DNA of 64,000 nucleotides from contig NZ_JARGDO010000002.1 in NCBI RefSeq assembly GCF_029211185.1, positions 62,001-126,000 of the forward strand, read 5' to 3'. This stretch comes from Tessaracoccus caeni. Its GTDB lineage: Bacteria; Actinomycetota; Actinomycetes; Propionibacteriales; Propionibacteriaceae. The translations under genes and the position numbers were made by a program. A model generated the notes under the pieces. The model made no database searches. It was not told the origin of the DNA and saw only the letters and a list, made by a program, of their open reading frames with translations. Of this stretch, positions 45,094 through 53,717 are shown piece after piece (the first letter of the stretch is position 1; every line of letters begins with the position of its first letter).

Positions 45094-46539
45094 ATGGTCG
45101 CCGCCGAACGCTCGTCCGCCCCGTATTCGATCAGGGCACTGGCGCATTCAGAGGTGGGGCGAATCCGGAAGAACAACCAGGACTCCGGATACGCCTCACC
45201 CACCATGCTGCTGGTGTGCGACGGGATGGGCGGCGCGGCCGCCGGCGATCTGGCCTCCGCGGTAGCGGCGGTCGAGGCCAGCCGCTCCGATCGGCGGATC
45301 GCCGGCGCCGAGGACATGCTGAGCGCGATGTCGGGCATCATCTCGCGCACCAACGCCCGCCTGGGCGATCTCATCGACGACGATCACGCCCTCGACGGCA
45401 TGGGCACCACCTTCTGCGGCGGCATGTTCAACGGGTCGCAGCTGGCCATCGCCCACGTCGGCGACTCCCGGGGATACCTGCTGCGAGACGGCGAGCTCAC
45501 CCAGATCACCCACGACCACTCGTGGGTGCAGCAGCTCATCGACGAGGGCCGGATCACCCCTGAGCAAGCCGCCACGCATCCCCATCGGTCGCTGATCCTG
45601 AAGGTGCTGAACGGCCAGATGGACGCCGATCCCGACCTGATCGTGATGGACGTGCGGCCGGGCGACCGCTTCCTGTTCTGCTCCGACGGGCTCTCCGGCC
45701 TGATCGACGACGCCAGCATCGCGACCCTGCTCGCCATCCCCGACGTCGCCGTGGCGGTAGAGTTCCTCGCCCACGCGGCCTACGAGGCGGGCGGCCACGA
45801 CAACATCACCGTCGTGGTGGGCGAGGTGGTCGAGCACGACGACGACCTCGAGCGCGCCGCCCCCATCCTGGTGGGCTCGGCCACCGAGGTGACCATTCCC
45901 AGGGTCGGCATCAGCCCCGGCCCGTCGAACGCCGACGGCCACGACTCCACCTATCCGACGCCTCCGGCGCAGACCGGCGAGCTGCCCCCCGACGAGGTGG
46001 CCCGCTACGCGCCACGGGAGGCGAAGCGCCGCTGGCCGGGCACGCTGGCCGCGATCCTCGTCGTGGCCCTGGTGCTCGGCGGCTCCGCCTGGGGCGCCGT
46101 CGCGTTCACCCGCACCCGCTACTTCGTCGCGGTCCACGACGGAAACGTGGCGATCTACAACGGCCTTCCCGGCACGGTGCTGGGCTACGAGCTGAACACG
46201 CTGGTGGAGGACACCGACATCGCGGTCGCCGACCTGCCGCGCTACTACCAGCGCGACGTGAACAACACGATCGCCGTCGACGACCTGGCGGCGGCGCAGG
46301 TCACCGCCGGGGAGCTTCGGATGCGCGCGGAACAGTGCGTCGCGACGCGGCTCGCTCGCTCGAACCCGCAGCCCTCGCCATCGCCCACCGCCAGCCGCAC
46401 CGTGCCGCAGCTCCCCTACGCCACGGGCGCACCCGCCCAGCCCGCCACGTCGAGCCCCGAGTCCGCCGTTCCCTACCCCACCAACCTCGCTCCGTTGACG
46501 CCCGCAGCGTCGTCCGAGGCAGATCCGGAAGCCTGTTGA
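45094..46539 (+). CDS. pstP: PP2C-type Ser/Thr phosphatase (PstP)
   Basis: 481 aa. The cytoplasmic PP2C domain spans residues 10-245, with metal ligands in LLVCDGMGG, AHVGDSRGYLLRDG, FCSDGLSGLID and GGHDNITVVV. A membrane segment near residues 312-333 is followed by an extracellular domain and a Pro/Ser/Thr-rich tail. It removes phosphates placed by PknB. Stop overlaps the rodA start (TGATG). Confidence 0.95.
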   Translation: MVAAERSSAPYSIRALAHSEVGRIRKNNQDSGYASPTMLLVCDGMGGAAAGDLASAVAAVEASRSDRRIAGAEDMLSAMSGIISRTNARLGDLIDDDHALDGMGTTFCGGMFNGSQLAIAHVGDSRGYLLRDGELTQITHDHSWVQQLIDEGRITPEQAATHPHRSLILKVLNGQMDADPDLIVMDVRPGDRFLFCSDGLSGLIDDASIATLLAIPDVAVAVEFLAHAAYEAGGHDNITVVVGEVVEHDDDLERAAPILVGSATEVTIPRVGISPGPSNADGHDSTYPTPPAQTGELPPDEVARYAPREAKRRWPGTLAAILVVALVLGGSAWGAVAFTRTRYFVAVHDGNVAIYNGLPGTVLGYELNTLVEDTDIAVADLPRYYQRDVNNTIAVDDLAAAQVTAGELRMRAEQCVATRLARSNPQPSPSPTASRTVPQLPYATGAPAQPATSSPESAVPYPTNLAPLTPAASSEADPEAC

Positions 46540-47933
46540 TGTCGGTCAGCCCGCAACCCGAGTTCTCCGGCGACGTCATCGTCTACCGCCGCCGGCGTAA
46601 CGTCGAGCTCGCCCTCATCCTGCTGGCGCAGAGCCTTGGCTTCGCCGGCTGGATCATCACGCATCTGAACCTGCACGGCGAGTTCCCGGCGCAGATCCCG
46701 CTGGTGGCAGGCCTCTGGTTCGGCGCCGGGCTGGTGGTGCACCTGGTGGTGCGCTTCGTCCTGCCTTACGCCGATCCCTTGATCCTGCCGATCGTGCTGC
46801 TGCTCAACGGTTTGGGGCTGGCGATGATCGCCCGCCTCGACCAGGCGTCGGATCCCATCGGCAGATACGCCCAGACGCAGCTGATCTGGACGCTGCTGGG
46901 GGTGTCGCTGTTCGTCGGCGTGATCGTCGTGCTGCGCGACCATCGGCGGCTGCAACGCTATCCCTATCTGCTGTTCATCGGCAGCCTGTTCCTGCTGCTG
47001 CTCCCGCTGATCCCCGGTCTGGGGCATCGCACCATGGGCGCCCAGATCTGGATCCGGGTGGGCTCGTTCTCGTTCCAGCCCGCAGAGATCGCCAAGATCA
47101 GCCTGGCCATCGCGTTCGCCGCCTACTTCTACGAGAAGCGCGACGTGCTGGCCCTGGCCGGACGCAAGGTGCTGGGCCTGACGCTGCCCCGCGCCCGCGA
47201 CCTCGGCCCCATCCTGATCATGTGGGGCATCGCCCTGGTGATCATGGTCTACCAGAACGATCTGGGCACCTCCTTGCTGTTCTTCGGGCTGTTCACCGTG
47301 ATGATCTACATCGCCACCGAGCGCCCCGCGTGGCCCATCCTCGGCGGCCTGCTGTTCCTTGCGGCGGGGGTGATGGCCTATCTGTTCACCAGCCACGTGC
47401 CGCGCCGCGTGAGCTCCTGGCTCGATCCATTCAGCGACTACGACCGCAACTACCAGATCATCCAGGGCCAGTTCGGCTTCGCCTGGGGCGGGCTGTTCGG
47501 CCGCGGATGGGGCGAGGGTCGCCCGCAGCTCACCCCGCTGCCGCAGAGCGACTTCATCGCCGCCAGCCTCGGCGAAGAGCTGGGCATCGTCGGCTTCATG
47601 GCGATCATCCTGCTCTACACGCTGCTCGCCGCCCGGGGCCTGAAGAGCGCGCTGATCGTGCCCGACGGCTTCGGCAAGCTGCTGGCCGGCGGCCTCAGCT
47701 TCGTCTTTGCGCTCCAGGTGTTCATCATCCTGGGCGGCATCACCCGGCTGCTTCCGCTGACCGGCCTGACGACGCCGTTCATGTCCCAGGGCGGCTCGTC
47801 GATGATCTCCAACTGGATCATCGTCGCCTTGCTGCTGCTGATCTCGCATCGGGCCCGCATGCCGCAGGCCGCCACCGCCGCTCCCATCGATGCCCGCAGC
47901 ATGAACGACCAGACGACGGTGATCGCGCCATGA
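46539..47933 (+). CDS. rodA: RodA/FtsW-family peptidoglycan polymerase
   Basis: 464 aa with ten or more membrane segments. Conserved SEDS elements include YQNDLGTSLLFFGLF (with the catalytic Asp region near 240), DRNYQIIQGQFGFAWGGLFGRGWGEG, QSDFIAASLGEELGI and a C-terminal PFMSQGGSSMISNW. It polymerises lipid II together with PbpA in the elongation complex. It overlaps pstP and pbpA at either end. Confidence 0.95.
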   Translation: MSVSPQPEFSGDVIVYRRRRNVELALILLAQSLGFAGWIITHLNLHGEFPAQIPLVAGLWFGAGLVVHLVVRFVLPYADPLILPIVLLLNGLGLAMIARLDQASDPIGRYAQTQLIWTLLGVSLFVGVIVVLRDHRRLQRYPYLLFIGSLFLLLLPLIPGLGHRTMGAQIWIRVGSFSFQPAEIAKISLAIAFAAYFYEKRDVLALAGRKVLGLTLPRARDLGPILIMWGIALVIMVYQNDLGTSLLFFGLFTVMIYIATERPAWPILGGLLFLAAGVMAYLFTSHVPRRVSSWLDPFSDYDRNYQIIQGQFGFAWGGLFGRGWGEGRPQLTPLPQSDFIAASLGEELGIVGFMAIILLYTLLAARGLKSALIVPDGFGKLLAGGLSFVFALQVFIILGGITRLLPLTGLTTPFMSQGGSSMISNWIIVALLLLISHRARMPQAATAAPIDARSMNDQTTVIAP

Positions 47934-49360
47934 ACGGACCCCTGCGCAAGGTGAGCATCTTCGTCGCGGTGATGATGGCGGCACTGCTGATCAACACCAC
48001 GTGGATCTCGGTGGGCCGCACCGAGGCCCTCAACGAGCACCCGTTGAATCGTCGCGTGCGCGACGCCGAGTTCGCCCAGTACCGCGGCGCGATCCTCGTC
48101 GGCAACGACCCCATCGCCGTCAGCACCGAGACCGAATCCAACCGTTTCCCCTGGCGACGCAGCTACCCCGACGGCCGGCTGTGGGCGCCGGTGACGGGCT
48201 GGTACGCCTACGAGTACGGTCGCTCCGGCCTGGAGGCGTACTACGCCCCCGAACTCTCGGGCACGGCCGCGTCGATGTCGGTGACGCGCACCCTCGATGT
48301 CCTCTCCGGCCGCCAGTCCCAGGGCGCGAGCATCTCGACGACGCTCAACCCCGCCGCGCAGCAGGCCGCGTTGACCGCGCTGGGTAAGAAGCGCGGCGCC
48401 GTCGTCGCCATGAACTACGAGACCGGCGAGATCCTCGCCCTGGTCTCCACCCCCACCTTCGATCCCGAGCGGTTGTCGTCGCTGGACCTCTCCGACGTGC
48501 GCGAGAGCTGGGACGAGCTGCTGAACGACCCCGACGAGCCGCTGAAGAACCGCGCCACCCGCGAGATCTATCCCCCGGGATCCACGTTCAAGCTGGTGGT
48601 GGCCGCGGCCGCCCTGAAGGACGGAAAGCTGCCCGGCACCGAGCTGGAGGCGCCCACGTCGTTCCGGCTGCCCAACTCGTCGCGCTCCATCGGCAACTCC
48701 ACCGATTGCGGCGGCACCACCGTCACGCTCGAGCAGGCGCTGAAGACCTCGTGCAACACGGCCTTCGCCAGCCTCGGCCTGGAGTTGGGTCAGGACAAGA
48801 TCCGCGACATGGCCGAGTCCTTCGGGTTCAACCAGGAACAGACCATCGACATCGCGGCGGCCACCAGCGGCTACCCCACCGAGATGGACGAGGCCCAGAC
48901 CGCGCTCTCGGCGATCGGCCAGTTCGACGTCACCGCGTCGCCGCTGCAGATCGTGCAGGTGGCGGCCGCCATCGCCAACGACGGCGTCGCCATGAAGCCC
49001 TATCTGGTGAGCACGGTCACCAACCGCGACCTCACCGTCGTCAGCTCGCAGCAGCCCGAGCGCCTGTCGCAGCCGCTGTCGCGCACCAACGCGCAGTTGC
49101 TGCAGCAGATGATGGAGACGGTGGTCGACGACGGCACGGGCCGGCCGGCGCGCATCGACGGGCTCACCGTCGGCGGCAAGACGGGCACCGCGCAAAGCGC
49201 CCCTGACAGGCCCCCTTACGCCTGGTTCGTGGGCTACGCGAAGGAGCCGAAGGTCGCCGTGGTGGCCTTCGTCGAGAACGCCGACGTGGCCCGTGACGAC
49301 ATCTCGGGAGGTCGCCTGGCCGCCCCCATCTTCAAGTCCGTGGTGGAGGCTCTGCGATGA
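47930..49360 (+). CDS. pbpA: Class B penicillin-binding protein (PbpA)
   Basis: 476 aa. One N-terminal membrane segment (residues 9-25) and then a transpeptidase domain with all three active-site motifs: PPGSTFK (SxxK, near 218), KTSCNTAF (SxN, near 277) and GGKTGTAQ (KTG, near 416). It cross-links peptidoglycan as the partner of RodA. ATG overlaps the rodA stop. In many actinobacteria pknA would follow; here a 76-bp gap leads straight to pknB. Confidence 0.95.
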   Translation: MNGPLRKVSIFVAVMMAALLINTTWISVGRTEALNEHPLNRRVRDAEFAQYRGAILVGNDPIAVSTETESNRFPWRRSYPDGRLWAPVTGWYAYEYGRSGLEAYYAPELSGTAASMSVTRTLDVLSGRQSQGASISTTLNPAAQQAALTALGKKRGAVVAMNYETGEILALVSTPTFDPERLSSLDLSDVRESWDELLNDPDEPLKNRATREIYPPGSTFKLVVAAAALKDGKLPGTELEAPTSFRLPNSSRSIGNSTDCGGTTVTLEQALKTSCNTAFASLGLELGQDKIRDMAESFGFNQEQTIDIAAATSGYPTEMDEAQTALSAIGQFDVTASPLQIVQVAAAIANDGVAMKPYLVSTVTNRDLTVVSSQQPERLSQPLSRTNAQLLQQMMETVVDDGTGRPARIDGLTVGGKTGTAQSAPDRPPYAWFVGYAKEPKVAVVAFVENADVARDDISGGRLAAPIFKSVVEALR

Positions 49361-49436
49361 TTCCCTGCTTTTCTCAACTTGATTCGGCGCCCGACCCGGC
49401 ACAATATGTGGGGGCAACTGCGAAAGGAACCGTGCG

Positions 49437-51452
49437 ATGACTGAGCCTGGAGCGCTCCTCGGCGGCCGCTATCAACTCGACCAGATCATCGGTCGTGGCG
49501 GAATGGCCGAGGTATGGCGGGCGCACGACACGCGCCTGAGTCGCGACGTCGCCGTGAAGCGGCTGCGCATCGACCTGGCCAGCGACCCCACCTTCCAAGC
49601 CCGGTTCCGCCGCGAGGCGCAGTCCGCCGCCGGCCTGAACCACCCCAACATCGTCGCCGTCTACGACACCGGCGAGGAGCGCGACGACAAGTCCGACGTC
49701 ATGGTGCCCTACATCGTGATGGAGCTGGTGGAGGGCATCACGCTGCGGGAGGTGCTGCGCGATGGCCGCCGGATCCTGCCGTCGAGGGCCTTGGAGTTCA
49801 CCTCGGGCGTGCTGGACGCGCTGTCCTACAGCCACCGCGCCGGCATCATCCACCGCGACATCAAACCCGCCAACGTCATGCTGACCCCGCAGGGCAGCGT
49901 CAAGGTGATGGACTTCGGCATCGCCCGCGCCGTCGCGGACACCTCCGCCACCATGACCCAGACCGCCGCCGTGATCGGCACCGCGCAGTACCTCTCTCCC
50001 GAGCAGGCGCGTGGCGAGAAGGTCGACAACCGCTCCGACATCTATTCGGTGGGCTGCCTGCTCTACGAGCTGCTCGTCGGCGAGCCGCCGTTCAAGGGCG
50101 ACTCTCCCGTCTCCGTCGCCTACCAGCACGTGCGCGAGGCCCCGGTGCCGCCGTCGCAGCGCGACCCCGAGGTGACACCCGAGATGGACGCCATCACGCT
50201 GAAGGCGCTCAACAAGGATCCGCGCGACCGCTACCAGGACGCCGCCGAGTTCCGCGACGACATCGCCGCCGCCCTTGCCGGCCGCCCCGTCGCCGCCATG
50301 GCCGCGTCCTTCCCCGCCGAAGCCGCCACCCAGGTGATCGCCAGCGATCCCCTCACCACCACCGCGCGCCGGGCGGCCGTGCCCACCGCCGTGGTACCGG
50401 CTGCCGGGGACGGCGGCGACGACGAGCTCGAGGCGGAAAGACCCAAGCGCACCGGTCTGAAGGCGACGCTGATCATCCTGTCCGTGCTGCTCGTGGCGGC
50501 CCTGGCGAGCGCCGTCTACATCCTGCTCAACCCGAGCGCCCCCACCTCGGTCGCTGTGCCGAAGGTCGCCGGCTTCACCCAAGAGGCCGCGGAGAAGGCG
50601 CTCAAGGACGTCGACCTCGTGCCCGATATCGAGGAGCAGACCAACCCCGAGATCGACGAGGGTTACGCCATCGGCACCAATCCCGCTGAGGGGCAGTCCG
50701 CCGAGAAGGGCTCCACCGTGACGCTCTTCATCTCGACGGGGCCAGGTTTGGTCGCCGTACCCGACGGGTTGGAGGGTCTCACCTTCGAGCAGGCGGAAGC
50801 CAAGCTCAAGACCGTCAATCTCGAGGCGGTCAGGGCCGAAGACCCCAGCGACGACGTCGAGAAAGACCATGTGATCCGCAGCGAGCCCGACGCCGGCAAG
50901 GAGCTCAAGCCGGGGGACAAGGTGACGCTCGTCGTCTCCACCGGCCCGGCCGACGTGGAGATCCCCGAAGGCTTGGAGGGAGTCACCTACGACGAAGCAG
51001 AGAGCACGCTGCGTGAGCTCGGCTTCGTGGTGGATCGGGAGACCGAGTCGAGCGACAGCGTCGACGAGGATCGGGTGATCCGCACCAATCCGGGCTCGGG
51101 CACGCCCGCCCCTTATGGCTCGACGGTGACGGTGACCGTCTCCACCGGTGCCGAGATGGTCACGGTTCCCAACCTCATCAACTCGACCACCGAGCAAGCG
51201 GTGCAAGCACTCAAGGATGCGGGCTTCGCCAACAAGCCGGAGGTCCGCGAGGTGCTCAATGCCAACGTCACCGAGGGCCTGGTCTTCTGGCAGAACCGGA
51301 GCCAGGGCGAGTCCGTCTCGCCCGACACCGTGATCGAGATCAACGTCGCCATCGCCCCGCAGGAAGAGCCCCCGCCGGACGAGGATCCCGGAACCGACGA
51401 CCCCGGAACCGACGATCCCAACCAGAACACGGGCGAGGGCGACGGTGAGTGA
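49437..51452 (+). CDS. pknB: Ser/Thr protein kinase with PASTA domains (PknB)
   Basis: 671 aa. The kinase domain is at 10-280: glycine loop GRGGMAEVWRAHD, VAVKRL lysine, HRDIKPANVM catalytic loop, DFG near 156 and the activation segment with TMTQTAAVIGTAQYLSPEQ. A membrane segment lies near 342-363, followed by four extracellular PASTA repeats (about 370-640) and a Pro/Asp-rich repeat tail. It senses muropeptides or lipid II and phosphorylates wall and division proteins. AAAGGAA precedes the ATG, and a promoter of its own is likely in the gap after pbpA (TTGATT at 49380-49385). The last bases overlap pabA. Confidence 0.95.
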   Translation: MTEPGALLGGRYQLDQIIGRGGMAEVWRAHDTRLSRDVAVKRLRIDLASDPTFQARFRREAQSAAGLNHPNIVAVYDTGEERDDKSDVMVPYIVMELVEGITLREVLRDGRRILPSRALEFTSGVLDALSYSHRAGIIHRDIKPANVMLTPQGSVKVMDFGIARAVADTSATMTQTAAVIGTAQYLSPEQARGEKVDNRSDIYSVGCLLYELLVGEPPFKGDSPVSVAYQHVREAPVPPSQRDPEVTPEMDAITLKALNKDPRDRYQDAAEFRDDIAAALAGRPVAAMAASFPAEAATQVIASDPLTTTARRAAVPTAVVPAAGDGGDDELEAERPKRTGLKATLIILSVLLVAALASAVYILLNPSAPTSVAVPKVAGFTQEAAEKALKDVDLVPDIEEQTNPEIDEGYAIGTNPAEGQSAEKGSTVTLFISTGPGLVAVPDGLEGLTFEQAEAKLKTVNLEAVRAEDPSDDVEKDHVIRSEPDAGKELKPGDKVTLVVSTGPADVEIPEGLEGVTYDEAESTLRELGFVVDRETESSDSVDEDRVIRTNPGSGTPAPYGSTVTVTVSTGAEMVTVPNLINSTTEQAVQALKDAGFANKPEVREVLNANVTEGLVFWQNRSQGESVSPDTVIEINVAIAPQEEPPPDEDPGTDDPGTDDPNQNTGEGDGE

Positions 51453-52098
51453 GCCGGCGTCGGTCTCCGTCCTGGTGATCGACAACTACGACTCCTTCGT
51501 CTACAACATCGTCCAGTACCTGGCTCAGATCGGGGCCGAGGTGACGGTGTGGAGGAACGACGATCCGCGGTTCGCCGAGCCGGGGTGGTACGAGCCCTTC
51601 GACGGCGTGCTGCTGTCCCCCGGGCCTGGCACGCCCGAGGAGGCGGGGGTCTGCGTCGAGGTAGTGCGTCAGCTGACCGGCGTGAAGCCGCTGTTCGGCG
51701 TCTGCCTCGGCCTGCAGGCGATGACGGTGGCCTACGGGGGCGTCGTCGGGCGCGCGCCGGAACTGCTGCACGGCAAGACCTCGCCGGTGCGGCACTCCGG
51801 CACCGGGGTGTTCCGTGGGCTGGAGTCTCCGGTCACCACCACCCGCTACCACTCGCTGGCCGCCGAGCCGGAGACCCTGCCGGACGTGCTGGAGGTGACC
51901 GCCCGCACCGAGGACGGCACCATCATGGCGATCCGCCATCGCGAGCAGCTGGTGGAGGCCGTGCAGTTTCACCCGGAGTCGGTGCTCACCGAGGGCGGCT
52001 ACCAGATGCTGGCCAACTGGCTCTCCGACTGCGGCGACACCGACGCCCCGGCCCGAGCCGCCCACTTGGCCCCGCTGGTCGCCATCTCCGTCCGGTAG
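51445..52098 (+). CDS. pabA: Glutamine amidotransferase, anthranilate/aminodeoxychorismate synthase component II
   Basis: 217 aa from GTG 51445. Class I amidotransferase with VIDNYDSFVYNIVQYL, oxyanion SPGPGTPEEAG, nucleophile Cys in FGVCLGLQAM near 83 and His/Glu in VQFHPESVLTEGG near 171. It provides ammonia to a TrpE- or PabB-type partner not present nearby. In this conserved gene neighbourhood it is usually annotated trpG/pabA; the sequence does not separate the two. It overlaps the pknB end by 8 nt. Confidence 0.9.
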   Translation: MSEPASVSVLVIDNYDSFVYNIVQYLAQIGAEVTVWRNDDPRFAEPGWYEPFDGVLLSPGPGTPEEAGVCVEVVRQLTGVKPLFGVCLGLQAMTVAYGGVVGRAPELLHGKTSPVRHSGTGVFRGLESPVTTTRYHSLAAEPETLPDVLEVTARTEDGTIMAIRHREQLVEAVQFHPESVLTEGGYQMLANWLSDCGDTDAPARAAHLAPLVAISVR

Positions 52099-52104
52099 GG
52101 CCCA

Positions 52105-52209
52105 CCACGCTCTTTGAGGCGGGGAGCCTCGACAATCAGGACCAGCGCGCAGCACCGACCACGCTCTTTGAGGTGCGAGGCCGCCCGCGGCCGAGCCTCG
52201 AAAAGAGCC
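52105..52209. repeat. Dispersed palindromic repeat, copy B
   Basis: Lies just after the pabA stop. It contains two direct copies of CCACGCTCTTTGAGG and an inverted end reading GAGCCTCGAAAAGAGCC. Its interior shares CCTCGACAATCA and AGCACCGACCACGCTC with the element inside sdaA (27850-28010). Confidence 0.8.
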
Positions 52210-52263
52210 AGCGCACCCTTCCGCAGGGACTGTTCCCCGGCTGCCGGCCAGCCCGTTTCGAGG

Positions 52264-53034
52264 CTACGGACCGAGAACCTGGGCGTGGCTCAGACCCGGC
52301 GGGCCGCTGAATCCCGGGAGGTCGACGCGGGCCAGCCGCTCCTGGCTGTAACCCAGGCCGTAGGCGGCGACGTACTGCTGGTAGATCTGCACGGCCTCGC
52401 TCTCGCCGAGCGCGTACTCCATGCCTTCCTGATCTCCGACGGCGACAATCACGTAGGGCGGTGCGTATGGGACGCCGTGGAGAACCACCGTGTTGCCCAC
52501 GCACTTCACCGCCGTCGTCGAGATCACTCGCTGGTTCTGGATGGTCATGGCCTCGGCGCCACCGGCCCAGAGCGCGTTCACCACGGCCTGGATGTCCTGC
52601 TGATGCACGACCAGGTCGTCATCGTCGGCACCGGCGGGTTTCACGTCGACGGGGGCGTCGGTGAGCGTGACTCGGATCGCGGGCCCGGCGACCGGAAGGG
52701 TCAGCGCTTCTTTGGCGGCCTCGTCGACGCGGTCCTGCAGCTGGGTGTCGACCAGCTGCTGCGCTCCGAGCCTCTCGACCTCGGCCCTGAGCTGCTCGGC
52801 CTCGTCCCGCAGTTCGGCCACTCGGTGATGCTGGGTCTCGGCGAGGGCGCGAAGGTCTGAGGCGCGGTCGCCGCGCAGGTCGTACCCGCGTGCGGCGATG
52901 GCGGAGACCGTAATCATGACCCCCGCGACGACGCACACCGCCACCGTCGTGATCCGCCCGCGCACCGTCCGGCGCCGTTCTTGGACGGAGGTGGGCGCAA
53001 GCCGCTCCCGGATCCGCTCCACCATGCCAGCCAT
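52264..53034 (-). CDS. DUF881 membrane protein
   Basis: 256 aa. A basic N-terminus and one membrane segment (about 27-48) are followed by a coiled-coil stretch (about 58-95) and the DUF881 domain with VNALWAGGAEAMTIQNQRVIS near 160. Proteins of this family sit between crgA and pabA in many actinobacteria. A structural role at the membrane near the division machinery is suspected but not established. Divergent from crgA. Confidence 0.9.
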   Translation of the reverse strand: MAGMVERIRERLAPTSVQERRRTVRGRITTVAVCVVAGVMITVSAIAARGYDLRGDRASDLRALAETQHHRVAELRDEAEQLRAEVERLGAQQLVDTQLQDRVDEAAKEALTLPVAGPAIRVTLTDAPVDVKPAGADDDDLVVHQQDIQAVVNALWAGGAEAMTIQNQRVISTTAVKCVGNTVVLHGVPYAPPYVIVAVGDQEGMEYALGESEAVQIYQQYVAAYGLGYSQERLARVDLPGFSGPPGLSHAQVLGP

Positions 53035-53152
53035 TCCCCCAGCCTAGGCGGTCCTGCGGATAGGTGGTGCCCTCCCCGCTCTCGCCAGGATCCTCGGCGA
53101 ATAGCTTTCTCAGGAGGTCGGGTTATGCTTGTGCGCGACTCTAGGAGGATCA

Positions 53153-53440
53153 GTGCCGGAATCGAAGGCGCGGAAGACCGCGTCCGACAAGAAGAAGCAG
53201 AAGCGAATCCACGATGCTGGCGAGAAGCATCAGGAGAACAGCGTGAAGCTGGCCTCCTCGGATCGCGGCTGGGTTCCCGTCGTCGCCAGTGTGGTGGCCC
53301 TGCTCGGTGTGGTGTGGCTCGTGGTCTCGCAGTTGGCCGGCCAGGACATCGGCTTCATGCGCGCGCTCGGCAACTGGAACATCGGCATCGCCATGGGACT
53401 GGTCGTGGTGAGCATGGGCCTGTTCACCCAGTGGAAGTAA
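53153..53440 (+). CDS. crgA: Cell division protein CrgA
   Basis: 95 aa from GTG 53153 with AGGAGG upstream. A Lys-rich cytoplasmic N-terminus (1-38) is followed by two membrane segments (about 40-60 and 75-92) ending NWNIGIAMGLVVVSMGLFTQWK, the CrgA pattern. It is an actinobacterial divisome protein that coordinates FtsZ, FtsI and septation. A longer TTG start at 53129 lacks this RBS. Confidence 0.93.
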   Translation: MPESKARKTASDKKKQKRIHDAGEKHQENSVKLASSDRGWVPVVASVVALLGVVWLVVSQLAGQDIGFMRALGNWNIGIAMGLVVVSMGLFTQWK

Positions 53441-53488
53441 CCCCACCCCCCTCCCTCCCCCACCCTCGGAACTCTCTTCCGACCCAAA

Positions 53489-53642
53489 CCAGGAAAATCG
53501 GCCAATGGCCGATTTTGCGGTGTCTAGTGCCGAGAATCGGCCACTACCCGCCTGGCTCCCCCCCCCCCGCCCTCCCCGGCTCATTCCAGGAAAATCGGCC
53601 AATGGCCGATTTTTCGGTGTCTGATGCCGGAAATCGGCCACT
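53489..53642. repeat. Two 57-bp direct repeats with AATCGGCCA palindromes
   Basis: Copies at 53489-53545 and 53586-53642 differ at about five positions. Each holds a perfect palindrome (AAAATCGGCCA, one central base, then its complement) followed by a further AATCGGCCA, so the 9-mer occurs six times counting inverted copies. A C-tract separates the copies. The palindromes with T-runs may terminate crgA, but the repeated 9-mer looks iteron-like. Confidence 0.85.
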
Positions 53643-53704
53643 GCCCCATACGACGGGCCGGCGAGCGCGGTCCTTCGGCTTTCGGACAGCCCGATGGTCG
53701 CCGG

Positions 53705-53710
53705 TATGAT
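53705..53710 (+). promoter_or_regulatory. Leaderless -10 box of lysS
   Basis: TATGAT lies exactly 7 nt before GTG 53718. A TTCGGA at 53681-53686 gives a -35 with an 18-nt spacer. Transcription would start at the start codon itself. Confidence 0.65.
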
Positions 53711-53717
53711 GCCGTGC

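Noticed and set aside
49374-51485. A 703-residue open frame antisense to pknB
   Set aside because: Shadow of the kinase gene caused by GC3 bias; no start signal and low-complexity composition.
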